From an uncultured Clostridium sp. (GTDB taxonomy: Bacteria > Bacillota > Clostridia > TANB77 > CAG-508), in contig CAOKMF010000007.1 of NCBI GenBank assembly GCA_948469655.1, forward strand, positions 1 to 64,000: a stretch of DNA of 64,000 nucleotides. Reading direction: 5' to 3'. A model generated the notes under the pieces. That model saw only the letters and a program-made list of their open reading frames with translations. It was not told the origin of the DNA and ran no database searches. Position numbers and translations under genes: made by a program. Position 1 is the stretch's first letter; each line of letters starts with the position of its first letter. Positions 31,410-40,946 of this stretch are shown here, piece by piece.

Positions 31410-31850
31410 CTAATTTGCGTACATATTATCATTTATCTTTAATACCATTTTTCTATATTGAGTTTTAAATCCTAATCTTTCATATAACTTTCTCGCAATA
31501 TTATTTTCCATTACTTCTAATGATATATCTTTATTTTGCTCTTTTGCCATATCAATAATTTTGTTTAATGCTATTGTTCCAATTCCTTTTCCTCTGTATC
31601 TATTATCAATAAAAATTCTATACAGATATATCTCTCTTTCATTATTTTTTATGCCTATAAAGCCAACCATTTTGTTTTCAAACATGATTTTATAGTATTC
31701 TTCATTTCTCTCAAATGTTAATTCTTCTGGCTTTATTATTCTTAACTGATATACTGGATCAACTGTATTGTGATGTTTCCATTCTTCTATTATCCATTCT
31801 CTAAAATAATCATTATTTTCTTTCTCTAATCTTACTTCTAATTCTTCCAT
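31410..31850 (-). CDS. GNAT acetyltransferase
   Basis: 146-aa GNAT-fold protein. The acetyl-CoA loop is NRYRGKGIGTIAL (about 82-95), followed by ENNIARKLYERLGF, typical of the C-terminal half of the fold. Acceptor unknown. Good AAGGAAG binding site. Confidence 0.88.
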   Translation of the reverse strand: MEELEVRLEKENNDYFREWIIEEWKHHNTVDPVYQLRIIKPEELTFERNEEYYKIMFENKMVGFIGIKNNEREIYLYRIFIDNRYRGKGIGTIALNKIIDMAKEQNKDISLEVMENNIARKLYERLGFKTQYRKMVLKINDNMYAN

Positions 31851-31864
31851 TTTTTCTTCCTTTA

Positions 31865-32318
31865 TTAAATCACTTTAATATCTTCTAACTCTAAAATATC
31901 TGCAAATACATCTGCTCTTACATTGTCTTTATCAGGTAGTACTCCTAAACTTATTATATTGTTTCCTGCTTCATAGTCTTCAAATATGCACTTTCCTTCT
32001 ACTTCATCTTCGTTTCCAAATTCTATGTTTTTAATAAATTGATGTCCGTCTCCTGTCTTATTAAAAACTACATTATTATATGAAATTTTATCTTCTGATA
32101 CTCTTTCATATTTCATATTACTAATTATTTCTCCAATATATATTAGCTTATCATCTGGAATTATAACTAAAACTTTATTATCACTTAATTCACACTTTAT
32201 GTATGATGTACTATTATCTTCTTCTATTCCGATACCATGTTTTAGTTTCAACAAAATATTCTTTTCTTTTAATCATTACTTTAGTATCTTTTTTTAATTT
32301 ATTAATTAGATTTTCCAT
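31865..32318 (-). CDS. Hypothetical protein (one +1 site)
   Basis: 150-aa soluble protein with a beta-rich pattern; I do not recognise a family. ATG at 32318 follows AAAGGAG. An in-frame CGG at complement 32229-32231 (residue 30) gives +1 continuation ETKTWYGIEEDNSTSYIK into a long open frame to 31865. Read in frame 0 the gene would stop shortly after the CGG. It is close to both neighbours on the same strand. Confidence 0.75.
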
Positions 32319-32336
32319 GCTAGGCTTCTCCTTTAG

Positions 32337-33020
32337 TTACAACATTTTTATATCTTCGGCTTCTTCTTTTTCCTTTTTCTCTCTAGGTGGAAAAAAGTAT
32401 GGAAAAATTCCAAATTTTGAACCTAAATAGTGTGCAATTGGGAATGTTATAACTACTGTTATTAATTGTGCAAGAATTATTGGTAATTCTGTGTAATCTT
32501 CCTGATTAAGCACTCCCCCTTCTCCTACCATATCTACAAAGAAGTCTCTTCTTGATAGTTCTTCTTTATATTCAATTTGATTTAAAAAATATGTATCTTG
32601 TGTTAAATCTTCATAAACTACTTTCCCAACAGGTAATATAGAGTCTCCATCATATATTGTTTCTCCTGTTCTTTGTACTTTATCTCCATTTACACGTGCT
32701 GCAATACGTTCTCCTGATGGAAGTGTTACAGCATACATATAGTAATTATCATGATACCCTGCACCTTTATTGCAATACTGAATTCCTGGAGATACTATTG
32801 TAAATGTATCATGTGACAACAAATCTTCTACATTTTGTGCTCTGAAAACATCTTCTCCTGCAATTCCACCAATTTCTCCGTCTGATACTTCGTGTTCTTC
32901 TACATAATTTTCATATGCTTTTGGCATTGTATTTTCTAATATTTTAGCTGGTATCATGCTCAATAAAACACTAACTAAAAGGCAAAGCCATATATCAAAT
33001 CTAAGTATACGGTATCTCAT
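32337..33020 (-). CDS. Membrane protein of unknown function
   Basis: 227-aa protein with an N-terminal helix (8-28), an extracytoplasmic domain of about 140 residues (contains FTIVSPGIQYCNKGAGYHD) and a second helix (about 185-205) followed by a charged cytoplasmic tail rich in Lys/Glu. No family recognised. 17 bp downstream of the PHP gene on the same strand. Confidence 0.75.
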   Translation of the reverse strand: MRYRILRFDIWLCLLVSVLLSMIPAKILENTMPKAYENYVEEHEVSDGEIGGIAGEDVFRAQNVEDLLSHDTFTIVSPGIQYCNKGAGYHDNYYMYAVTLPSGERIAARVNGDKVQRTGETIYDGDSILPVGKVVYEDLTQDTYFLNQIEYKEELSRRDFFVDMVGEGGVLNQEDYTELPIILAQLITVVITFPIAHYLGSKFGIFPYFFPPREKKEKEEAEDIKML

Positions 33021-33036
33021 ATAATTTATCCCCCTT

Positions 33037-33870
33037 TTACATATCTTCTATAAAGTTTAGTTTAGATTTTGTTTCTTCTCCAATTATTTCATTTGCAAGT
33101 CTTATAAGTTCTTCTGCTCGTGTTATTTGTATTTTAAAATGTGTATCTATTCCATATAGTACCTTTAAATTATATTCTGATGCAATTTTCCAAAATTCCT
33201 TGCAAGGATATTCTACATTCTTTAATTCTTTCCTTTGTTCTTCAAATGATAAATTATTATTTTTTCTATATGTATATTTACCTATTCTTGATAGATTTAT
33301 TTCTAAAGGAATATTATATTTCTCAGAAGCTTCACAGATTTTTCTTGCCACCATTTCTTCTACCTTGCCAAAACTTTCTCTTGATAACATATATAAATCT
33401 GGATGTGCAATTATATCAGATAAACCAATTTCCATAGCTCTTTCAATATAATCAGCATATCTTAATATTTCTTCATCTGTCATATCATCATCATGAAAAG
33501 TTTTTAAGTTTTTTTCTTCATCATAAACAAAATGCTGTCCTAAAATAATTATATCTGTTTCGTCTTTTAACTCTCTTAAATTTTCTTCTTCTCCTGGCAA
33601 ATATTCTACTTCATATCCTGTCTTTATTTCTATTTTATCTTTATATTTTTCTTTTAAATTCTTTACACTTCTTAAATATTCGTCTTTTTCACTATAGTCC
33701 ATTCTCATATTTTGTCTTTTATCTATTCTATTTTTTTCTGGACAGTGGTCTGTAAATGCTATTTTCTTAAAACCCATTTTTATATATTCTTTTACATATT
33801 CTTCATCACTTGTATCCATTTCTGCATGACCACATCTATATGTATGTGAATGATAATTAAAATTTTGCAT
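33037..33870 (-). CDS. PHP-domain phosphatase (histidinol-phosphatase-like)
   Basis: 277-aa PHP metal-dependent phosphoesterase. Metal-site motifs: N-terminal HSHTYRCGH, FTDHCPE, GYEVEYLPG, GQHFVY, IAHPDLY and GIDTH near the end. HisK/YtvP-type histidinol-phosphatases look like this, but no his genes are nearby, so another sugar or amino-alcohol phosphate is possible. Confidence 0.9.
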   Translation of the reverse strand: MQNFNYHSHTYRCGHAEMDTSDEEYVKEYIKMGFKKIAFTDHCPEKNRIDKRQNMRMDYSEKDEYLRSVKNLKEKYKDKIEIKTGYEVEYLPGEEENLRELKDETDIIILGQHFVYDEEKNLKTFHDDDMTDEEILRYADYIERAMEIGLSDIIAHPDLYMLSRESFGKVEEMVARKICEASEKYNIPLEINLSRIGKYTYRKNNNLSFEEQRKELKNVEYPCKEFWKIASEYNLKVLYGIDTHFKIQITRAEELIRLANEIIGEETKSKLNFIEDM

Positions 33871-34006
33871 TATGTTCTCCTCCTATATATTTTACTTTTT
33901 AAATAATATCATAATTTGATATTTTTCACAATACAAAGTTATGTTAAATTTTTTAATCTATTTACTTTTTTTTCATTTTAGTATAATATATTAAAAACAT
34001 TATTTA

Positions 34007-34032
34007 ATTCGAATAATTTATACTATTCGAAT
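34007..34032. promoter_or_regulatory. Paired ATTCGAAT palindromes before HAD gene
   Basis: The 8-bp palindrome ATTCGAAT occurs at 34007-34014 and 34025-34032, 18 bp centre to centre (about two helical turns), ending 10 bp before the HAD start. This is a plausible operator or leader hairpin controlling that gene. Confidence 0.5.
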
Positions 34033-34042
34033 AGGGGGATTT

Positions 34043-34895
34043 ATGATTAAGCTAATAGCAAGTGATTTGGATGGAACGATTATAGATAATAATCATTCTA
34101 TTCCAAAAAATAATATAGATGCAATTAACACTCTTTTGCAAAATAATATTCCATTAGTTATTTGTACAGGAAAAACATATGCACTAAGCCATAATATTTG
34201 CCAAAATCTTCATGCAAGTTTTGGTATTTTTGGTAATGGAAGTCAAATTATAGACTTAAAATCAGGATCTGAGATTGCAAAAAATACTCTTTCTATTTCC
34301 GAAATAGAAGCGTGTTTTGATATAGTTAAAAAGTATAATTTACATGTTCATGCTTATACAAAAGACCGGCATTATAACAACTAAGCCATTATATATGGAC
34401 CTTCGAAATTTTGTATTATTTCATAATTCAATAAAATTTGAAATTGTAGATTCTATTTTAGATACTATTAAAAATAAAAAAGAAGATATTTTTAAATTAA
34501 TAGTTTCTTCTCCTTTTCATTTAGGTAAGGTAAAATCTGATTTAGAAGAAATGTCTTTTTTATCTGTTACTCATATTACTAAAACTGGTATGTATAAAGA
34601 TAATGTAATAGATAAAGAATATGAGTATTTAGATATTTCTTCTATTAATGTTAATAAAGGAAGTAGCTTAGAAACTTTGGCAAACTATCTTAATTTGAAA
34701 AAAGACGATATTTTATCTATTGGTGATAACTTAAATGATATAGAAATGTTTAAAGCTTCAAATATTAGTGTTGCTATTCGGAAATTCACATGAAAGTGTA
34801 AAACTTCATGCAAACTACGTAACAAATGCTTCTGCTCGGTCAGCGGTGGATTTGCAGAAGCAATTTATAAATTTGTTCCTTTTGACAAAAATTAA
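34043..34895 (+). CDS. Cof-type HAD phosphatase (four +1 sites)
   Basis: 282-aa haloacid dehalogenase-like phosphatase with catalytic DLDGT (9-13), a C2-type cap and the C-terminal GDNLNDIEMF motif. Four in-frame CGG codons at 34367, 34779, 34837 and 34844 need +1 shifts. The last two flank one codon (GCT-CGG-T ... CAG-CGG-T), giving AGQGGFAEAI, the usual Cof C-terminal block. Substrate is probably a sugar phosphate or flavin/pyridoxal phosphate; not determinable. Confidence 0.92.
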
Positions 34896-34947
34896 CTTTG
34901 ATTTTCTTATAAAATTATGTTAACATAATTTTATGGAGATGATTATT

Positions 34948-35199
34948 ATGATTAAAAAATTAACAGATACAATAAATAATTTTGATTTAAAAGTTAAAAA
35001 GATAATGACAAACGGTTTATATTTTTCCTTTGTAATTGCAGTTATTGGAAGTTTATTTCTTCTTTATTACATATCTTTTAAATCTTCAAATTTTATTTAT
35101 TACATAGGAATAAAAGCCATCAAACTTAGTCTATCTTTTGGTGCATCTTTTTTTGCATCAGCTCTTGCAATTGATAGAATAAAAAAAGATTTAGCTTAA
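34948..35199 (+). CDS. Small membrane protein
   Basis: 83-aa protein with two membrane helices (about 22-45 and 55-78). ATG at 34948 is taken because GGAG precedes it; upstream in-frame ATGs lack a binding site. No family recognised. Ends before a strong hairpin. Confidence 0.7.
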   Translation: MIKKLTDTINNFDLKVKKIMTNGLYFSFVIAVIGSLFLLYYISFKSSNFIYYIGIKAIKLSLSFGASFFASALAIDRIKKDLA

Positions 35200-35213
35200 A
35201 ATATAAGTAAAAC

Positions 35214-35242
35214 ACAGAGTATAAATAAATTTTACACTCTGT
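35214..35242. terminator. Bidirectional hairpin terminator
   Basis: ACAGAGT pairs with ACTCTGT, followed by T-rich sequence, between the small membrane protein gene and ssb on the opposite strand. Confidence 0.65.
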
Positions 35243-35283
35243 ATTTCTGTTTTTTATGTTAGGATGATATTACCTTAATTCTA

Positions 35284-35988
35284 TTAAACAGCTTCCGCTG
35301 TTTCTTCAGCTTCTGCACTATCTTCTCCGTCTTTTTCATCTATTACTTCCAAGCTTGAGATAGATACTTCATATGCTACTCTCTCGGCTACTGTTCCGTC
35401 TTCATATTTCTTTTCGTATTTTCTAGATTGTACACGTCCTACTGCTTTAACTTGTGCTCCAACTTCTAGGTGGTCACAAAATCTTGCATTTCTGCCCCAT
35501 GCAATTGCTGGTATGTAATCTGATTTACTATATGCTCTGTTTACTGCAAGTAGAAGGTCTGCAATCTCACGTCCAAATGGAGTTTTCCTATAAATTGGTT
35601 TTTTACAAATATGACCAATTAAAACAACTTCATTTGATATTTCAAGATTAACTTCTTCGTCTTCCTTTGCTCTTTCTTCTATTTCATCTTCAAATATTAT
35701 GTCTTTAGCAAATACTGTTAAAACTAATTTGTTTTTTTCATTTTCATAACTATTGTAAGATCTAAATTGTCCTTTTACAACAATCTTCTTTCCGATTTGT
35801 AATTCTTCATCACTTATTAATCTTTCTGATATTGTTATTGGTATAACGTCAAATGCATCGCTTAAACGTGGTACCTCTAAATCAAATATGTAAAAACTTT
35901 CTCCGTAAATTTCATGACTAAATTTTTTCTCACTTGTAATTTTTCCAACTAACACTAAATGGTTATTATCCAAATAATTTGTGTTCAA
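35284..35988 (-). CDS. Single-stranded DNA-binding protein, two OB folds
   Basis: 234-aa protein with two OB-type halves: residues 8-100 (LVLVGKITSEKKFSHEIYGESF) and 115-215 (VVLIGHICKKPIYRKTPFGREIADLLLAVNR, the clear SSB block). An acidic tail (EDSAEAEETAEAV) is reminiscent of the SSB protein-recruiting tail but lacks its DDDxPF end. Probably an accessory SSB of Clostridia with a duplicated domain. Confidence 0.85.
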   Translation of the reverse strand: MNTNYLDNNHLVLVGKITSEKKFSHEIYGESFYIFDLEVPRLSDAFDVIPITISERLISDEELQIGKKIVVKGQFRSYNSYENEKNKLVLTVFAKDIIFEDEIEERAKEDEEVNLEISNEVVLIGHICKKPIYRKTPFGREIADLLLAVNRAYSKSDYIPAIAWGRNARFCDHLEVGAQVKAVGRVQSRKYEKKYEDGTVAERVAYEVSISSLEVIDEKDGEDSAEAEETAEAV

Positions 35989-36124
35989 TTTCTTTTCCTC
36001 CCTATCTCTACGTATTTCATACGTATTTCTAATATATTTTTCTGCCTTTGTATCTACTTTACGTTAATTTACTCTTTTATTATACTACATAATTTTGGTT
36101 TTGTCTACATAAAATGTTAATTTT

Positions 36125-36640
36125 TTAGAAAAATATTTCTTTTTTTCCATATATTAGAAGAACTGAAGCTATTCCCATTAGATTATGGTGGCAACCTGAC
36201 AATTTTCTGTTTTCTATTTTAACCCTTATTTCTTGCGGTTCTAAGACATTTTTGTTAATATCTACAATTTTTCTTTGCAAACAAATCAAAAGGTTTTCTT
36301 CTACACTTGAAGCTGTTATAGTAGATTTTGAATTAAAACCAAATGTTATTACATTTAACTTCATATTGTTTATTATCTCTAAATCGCTCTCCATATCTGC
36401 GTTAACAATTAAATATTTTGAATTTTTAAAAAGCTCATTTAGCATTTCTTCCCCATCTTTTACTCTAGTTAACCCAGTCACAAGTATTGTCTCAAATCTA
36501 ATATTTTTCATATTATCTATGCTTTTATCATTTATTAAAATTACTGTATGCTCTTTATTTACTGAGTTTAGTTTATTATCTAAAATTCTCTTAATTTCAC
36601 TCTCGTATTTACTATCCGCAATAATTCCGATAAAAGCCAT
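36125..36640 (-). CDS. Hypothetical protein, Mur-ligase-like fragment
   Basis: 171-aa protein I cannot assign. The central block YLIVNADMESDLEIINNMKLNVITFGFNSKSTITASS resembles the Mur ligase middle domain where the nucleotide-linked chain is held (NADD ... ITFG), but no P loop is present, so it is not itself a ligase. Single frame. Confidence 0.65.
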   Translation of the reverse strand: MAFIGIIADSKYESEIKRILDNKLNSVNKEHTVILINDKSIDNMKNIRFETILVTGLTRVKDGEEMLNELFKNSKYLIVNADMESDLEIINNMKLNVITFGFNSKSTITASSVEENLLICLQRKIVDINKNVLEPQEIRVKIENRKLSGCHHNLMGIASVLLIYGKKEIFF

Positions 36641-36673
36641 TTTTTATTTTTTCCCCTTTTTTGATAAGAAAAT

Positions 36674-36795
36674 TGTGCGTTATCGAAATCAAAGATTTCG
36701 ACGCACACATGTGCAAAATCGCTTCGCGATTATTGCACAGCCCAAGGTAAATTAACCTTTTTGAATAGTCAAAATCTACGATTTTTACTATTCAA
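36674..36795. repeat. Tandem array of four hairpins
   Basis: Consecutive inverted repeats: 36674-36707 (TGTGCGT/CGCACA with inner ATCGAAATC/GATTTCGA), 36710-36739 (TGTGCAA/TTGCACA with ATCGC/GCGAT), 36744-36759 (AAGGT/ACCTT), and 36761-36795 (TTGAATAGT/ACTATTCAA). They fill the gap between the deacetylase stop and the next gene. Confidence 0.7.
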
Positions 36796-36834
36796 AAAAC
36801 AATCAAGTGTTATTATATCCAGAAGCTTAAAATC

Positions 36835-37611
36835 TTATACATTCGGCTTTTGCGTTCCATTTGCGTCTATTTCATAGTTTTCGTTATATATTAAGTCTGA
36901 TACTTTTACAATATTATACCCTTTCTTTTGAATGTTTTTAATTATTCCTTCCAAACTATTTGCAGTATTTTCAGTTCCATTATGCATTAAAATAATTGAT
37001 CCATTTTTCAAATTTTTATTTATTCTATCTATCATTTGTGACTCGTCTAATCCTTCATAATCTAAAGTATCAATCGACCATTGAATAACTTTATATCCAT
37101 TATCTAAAGCTGCTTTAACTGATGTATCATTATATTCGCCATATGGACATCTATATAGGCTTACTTCTTTTCCTGTAACAGTTTTTATTTTTTCTGTACA
37201 TTTTTTTATTTCTTCTACATTTTGTTCATAGCTTAAATTATTTACATGTGGGTGGCTATCTGAATGGTTTGCAATTTCGTGTCCCTTTTCTGCAATTCTT
37301 TTTGTTTCTTCTGGAAATCTATCTACCCAGTCCCCTACCATAAAAAATGTGGTCTTTACATTACATCTATCTAGTACTTCTAAGATTTGGTCAATATCAT
37401 CTGCATTCCATGCACAATTTATCGAAATAGATATCCACTTTTTATTTGTCTCCACATTATATATTGGTAGAAGCCTTCCTGCCTCAGATGACATCTCCAT
37501 TGTTTCTACATTTGAACCCATAAAAAATATAGAACCTACAAGTAATACTAAAACTGTACTTGCAGCTACCAAATATGAATATATTTTCTGTTTATTAAAT
37601 ATAAAAAACAT
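36835..37611 (-). CDS. Polysaccharide deacetylase, PdaB-like
   Basis: 258-aa extracytoplasmic NodB-domain protein. N-terminal membrane helix (10-32), then NodB: metal-binding HSDSHPH (about 115) and RCPYGEYN. The usual TFDD block, whose first Asp is the catalytic base, reads ISINCAWNADD, so that Asp is Asn. This may mean lost or altered activity; some Clostridia have SFDCAW here. Likely spore cortex or cell-wall deacetylase, in keeping with dpaAB and spoIIID. Confidence 0.83.
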   Translation of the reverse strand: MFFIFNKQKIYSYLVAASTVLVLLVGSIFFMGSNVETMEMSSEAGRLLPIYNVETNKKWISISINCAWNADDIDQILEVLDRCNVKTTFFMVGDWVDRFPEETKRIAEKGHEIANHSDSHPHVNNLSYEQNVEEIKKCTEKIKTVTGKEVSLYRCPYGEYNDTSVKAALDNGYKVIQWSIDTLDYEGLDESQMIDRINKNLKNGSIILMHNGTENTANSLEGIIKNIQKKGYNIVKVSDLIYNENYEIDANGTQKPNV

Positions 37612-37673
37612 GCGTCTCCTCCTAAAACAAGTTACTTTAAATTGTATGTGCGTTTTAGGAAAATATAACTAAA

Positions 37674-37708
37674 ACGCACCAAATGAAATTTCTAATTTGG
37701 TGTGTTTT
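37674..37708. terminator. Hairpin terminator
   Basis: ACGCACCAAAT pairs with ATTTGGTGTGT, followed on the minus strand by T-rich sequence, 10 bp after the stop of the small anchored protein at 37718. A near-identical hairpin occurs at 40051-40102. Confidence 0.75.
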
Positions 37709-37717
37709 AATAGTTAC

Positions 37718-38119
37718 CTATTTACTTACATATCTTGCAATTTCAATATCTTTATAATTTTCTGAATATGAAGTTAGTGATATTATTTTACTAGAAAAAC
37801 CTGAATCTTTAACAGTTATTCCATCATATGAAGAACCATTATTAGGTACTTCAGCATAAAATACAATTTTCTTATTGTTTAATTGATAAGTTCCTTCGTT
37901 ATATTTTCCTTTATGTTCTTCATTTAAATGCTTAATTGTATAAGAGAAATTACCTGGAACTTCTATCCACTCTTTTGAGTTTTTCGTAATATATAATTTA
38001 TCATTTTCAAATTTATATTCCATATTTTGGTTATTAATTTGATATATCCAATATGCAAGCAATACACATAATATTAGTATAATTACTACAACAATAATTA
38101 TTATTTTTTTCTTTTTCAT
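37718..38119 (-). CDS. Small membrane-anchored protein
   Basis: 133-aa protein with a Lys-rich N terminus and one membrane helix (7-27), then about 105 extracytoplasmic residues of beta-type. No family recognised. It lies 44 bp downstream of the XRE/Asp-box gene on the same strand, so the two may work together. Confidence 0.7.
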   Translation of the reverse strand: MKKKKIIIIVVVIILILCVLLAYWIYQINNQNMEYKFENDKLYITKNSKEWIEVPGNFSYTIKHLNEEHKGKYNEGTYQLNNKKIVFYAEVPNNGSSYDGITVKDSGFSSKIISLTSYSENYKDIEIARYVSK

Positions 38120-38163
38120 TTATTTCTCCTCATATAAATAAAAGATTTTTGCAATTAAACTAT

Positions 38164-39949
38164 TTACCCAACTGTATGAATATTTTCTTGTTTTGTACTT
38201 ACAAATGCCCATCCACTTGATAAATCTCTTGTTTTAAATATTACCTTTAATGTACCTGTATCACCTTGTCCTAACTGAATATAGTATTCTCCATTTTCAC
38301 AAGTTATTTTATCAACATCTGTTATATATTTAATTTCATCTGGTAAATTAAAGTATGTAAACTCTACTTTTTCCCATAGCTTGCCTCCGTTTGTTGTTGC
38401 ATATATATTAGGCATGTTTACATCTTGACTATTTTCTAAAATAAGCACTCCTTTATCTTTATCATACATACACAAATCTATTAGCGTTTCTGAGCTATAA
38501 TCTTCTACTGGTAGATTCACTTTATTCCATGTCATTGCTCCATCATTAGTGAAATATATCCTTTTCATTTCTCCGCCACCCATAGAATAATCTGTACCAA
38601 GTGCTATATATCCAAAATTCTGTGATGTAAAACCAACTACTCTTTTTGTAATATCCCTATAAAATTCCTCTTGATTTGGAAGTTTTAAATCTCTCCATGT
38701 ATTTCCATTATCATTTGAAATTTTCAATGTAGCATCCTTACCATAAAAGTATGCTATTGGTATTAACTCATTAGTTGATAGGAACCAACTATTAGGTTTT
38801 AAAGAATTGCTTTTATAATATTGTAATGTTTCATTTAACTTTTCTTTTGTTATATCAGTTTTAATCCAAGTCTTGCCATAATCTCTTGTAAATTTCAATG
38901 TGCCTCGATCTATATAATAATCTGTCTCCATCATATATCCTGGATTATTTGGTACTTCTTCTTGAATAGAGTCAAAAACATATAAATATTGTTCTTCTGC
39001 AATCATACTGCTTCCATCATATAATCTAATTACAGTTCTTGTATCTCCATCACTTATGCCACCTACTCCATTGTTGTAATCCTCTTTAGATAAAACTTGT
39101 ACCTCTTTACTATCTCTACAATCAAAAATAGGTTTTCCTTCATCTATTCTTGTTTCTGGATTGTATTTTAAAACATAATGCTCTAATTCACTTGCTTTAA
39201 TTTGTTCTTTTATAGGAATCTTTTTTATTTGTTCACTAATATATGTAAGATTACTATTTTTTGAGTAAATATTTACTAAATCTAAATTATCATTTGTAAG
39301 TGGAGTATAACTTAGAATATCATCTTGATATGTAAATCCTACTCCTCCTATATATTCTTCCTTATCATTAAAACCATTTAATGATAAAGTAAATTTTTTT
39401 ACCATTCCGATTCTTATTTAATGTGGCTTCAAAATATGAAACAGCATATTTTGATGACATATTCTCTGATTTTTCTACAATTTCTTTCATTTTGTCTAGC
39501 CCACTATCTTCTAAATAATATCTTTCTAATTTATAACTGTTTTCCCCTGGTAGTATTTTATTAGGATTATATTTTATATAATTTCTTATTGCAACAAATA
39601 TAATTAAAGAAATAAAAACTGCTATTATTATCCATTTTAATAATTTCTTTTTTATCCTATCATTTCTTTCTTTTCTTGTTTTATAAATATTCTCTATTGC
39701 TTCATCTATAGCTTTTTGGATATCTATGTCTTTATCTTTACCAAATTCTCCATTTAAAATTTCCGATACATCAACGTCTAAAACCTCTGCTAAAGAATTA
39801 AGCAATGTAATATCAGGGAAACTTAATCCTCTTTCCCATTTGCTAACTGCTTTATCAGTAACTGATAATTTTAATGCTAACTCTTTTTGTGTTAATTCTT
39901 TATTTTTTCTAAGTGTTGCAATAAAATTTCCAATTTTTTCATTATCCAT
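38164..39949 (-). CDS. Membrane protein: XRE domain plus Asp-box repeats (one +1 site)
   Basis: 594-aa protein. Residues 1-60 form an XRE/Cro-type helix-turn-helix (TQKELALKLSVTDKAVSKWERGLSFPD), about 100-120 is a membrane helix, and the rest is external with Asp-box repeats of beta-propellers (TRDYGKTW, SNDNGNTW, FTNDGAMTW, ATTNGGKLW). In-frame CGG at complement 39407-39409 (residue 181) is bridged by a +1 shift (TLNKNGMVKKF). A DNA-binding domain linked through the membrane to a sensor-like propeller suggests a one-component surface regulator. Confidence 0.75.
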
Positions 39950-40050
39950 TAACTCTCTTCCTCCTTCGGAATTTTACTTTAGAAAAATTATATCATTTCT
40001 ATATGATTTTAGCAATCTACTGTTAGTTTACAAGTCCAATATAAGCCTAT

Positions 40051-40102
40051 AAAACCAAAAACACACCAAATGAAATTTCATATTTGGTGTGTTTTTGGTT
40101 TT
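40051..40102. terminator. Hairpin terminator after CofE-like gene
   Basis: AAAACCAAAAACACACCAAAT pairs nearly fully with ATTTGGTGTGTTTTTGGTTTT; both sides end in T/A runs, so it can serve both directions. Close relative of the hairpin at 37674. Confidence 0.8.
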
Positions 40103-40135
40103 CGCTCTTACATGTGTATTAGATTATTTTAATCT

Positions 40136-40838
40136 TTATTTCTTCCTTCTAATTAATACAAGTGGTGTAAGTTCATTTTCCTGTCCTGCTGGATTATCTT
40201 TTATTAGTTCTTTAAGTATATTATCACTTAGGTCTATATCCCTTGATTTGCCTAATATTTCTCTTCCAAAATCATTTGCATCAACTATCATAGAACTTAT
40301 TCCTAATTTATCTTTAATCTCATTACAAACTCCATTTGGATTTTCTGGAAGTTCAATTCCTATATCTTTATACTCTTCCCATACATCACCATAAAACCCA
40401 TCTAGTCCACTTACTTCCGCTCCGAACTATTTTATAAAATACTCCTTTTATTCCAAATAATTTAGTTACAAAACTACAAAAACTCGCAAATAGTACTTTA
40501 AGGCTCCCTACCTTATTTATTGCATATTGCATTTTTATACTTTCTCCAACTCCTATTCCTTCATACTTAGGGTGGCTTGCAAATTTAGATAAAAATTTTG
40601 CTAAAAATCCCACTCTTATCTCTTCTCTTCTTATAATCCTATTTTGGCATAATGAGATTATTTTTTCTGAACTAGAAATAATATCTCCTTCTTCATATAT
40701 TGGAATAACATATTTTTTAAAAATATTTATATAGCTTTCTCCCTGTTTTATAAACTTTGTTTTAATTGCATGTCTTAGATATATTACCCCATCTACTTCG
40801 ATTTCTATATTCTTTCCTTTGTTTGATATAAACTCCAT
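40136..40838 (-). CDS. CofE-like gamma-glutamyl ligase-family protein (one +1 site)
   Basis: 233-aa protein with the N-terminal block of F420-0:gamma-glutamyl ligases (ISLCQNRIIRREEIRVG) and the C-terminal FYKIVGAEVSGLDGFYGDVWEEYKDIGIELPENPNGVCNEI, which is the family signature. In-frame CGG at complement 40422-40424 needs a +1 shift for the Gly before AEVSGLDG. Clostridia usually do not make F420, so the true substrate is open. Confidence 0.75.
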
Positions 40839-40946
40839 AAAATGCCTCCTAAAAATTTTCTTATTTTAGGATAGCACTTATTTGTATCAACTTTGTTTTT
40901 AAGTTGTATACAAAAAGTATCTAATTGATTAATTAAAAATTAAATT

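Noticed and set aside
36252-36755. Plus-strand open frames over minus-strand genes, such as 36252-36755
   Set aside because: They have Ser/Phe/Leu-rich antisense composition, no binding sites and no recognisable domains; they are shadows of the opposite genes.
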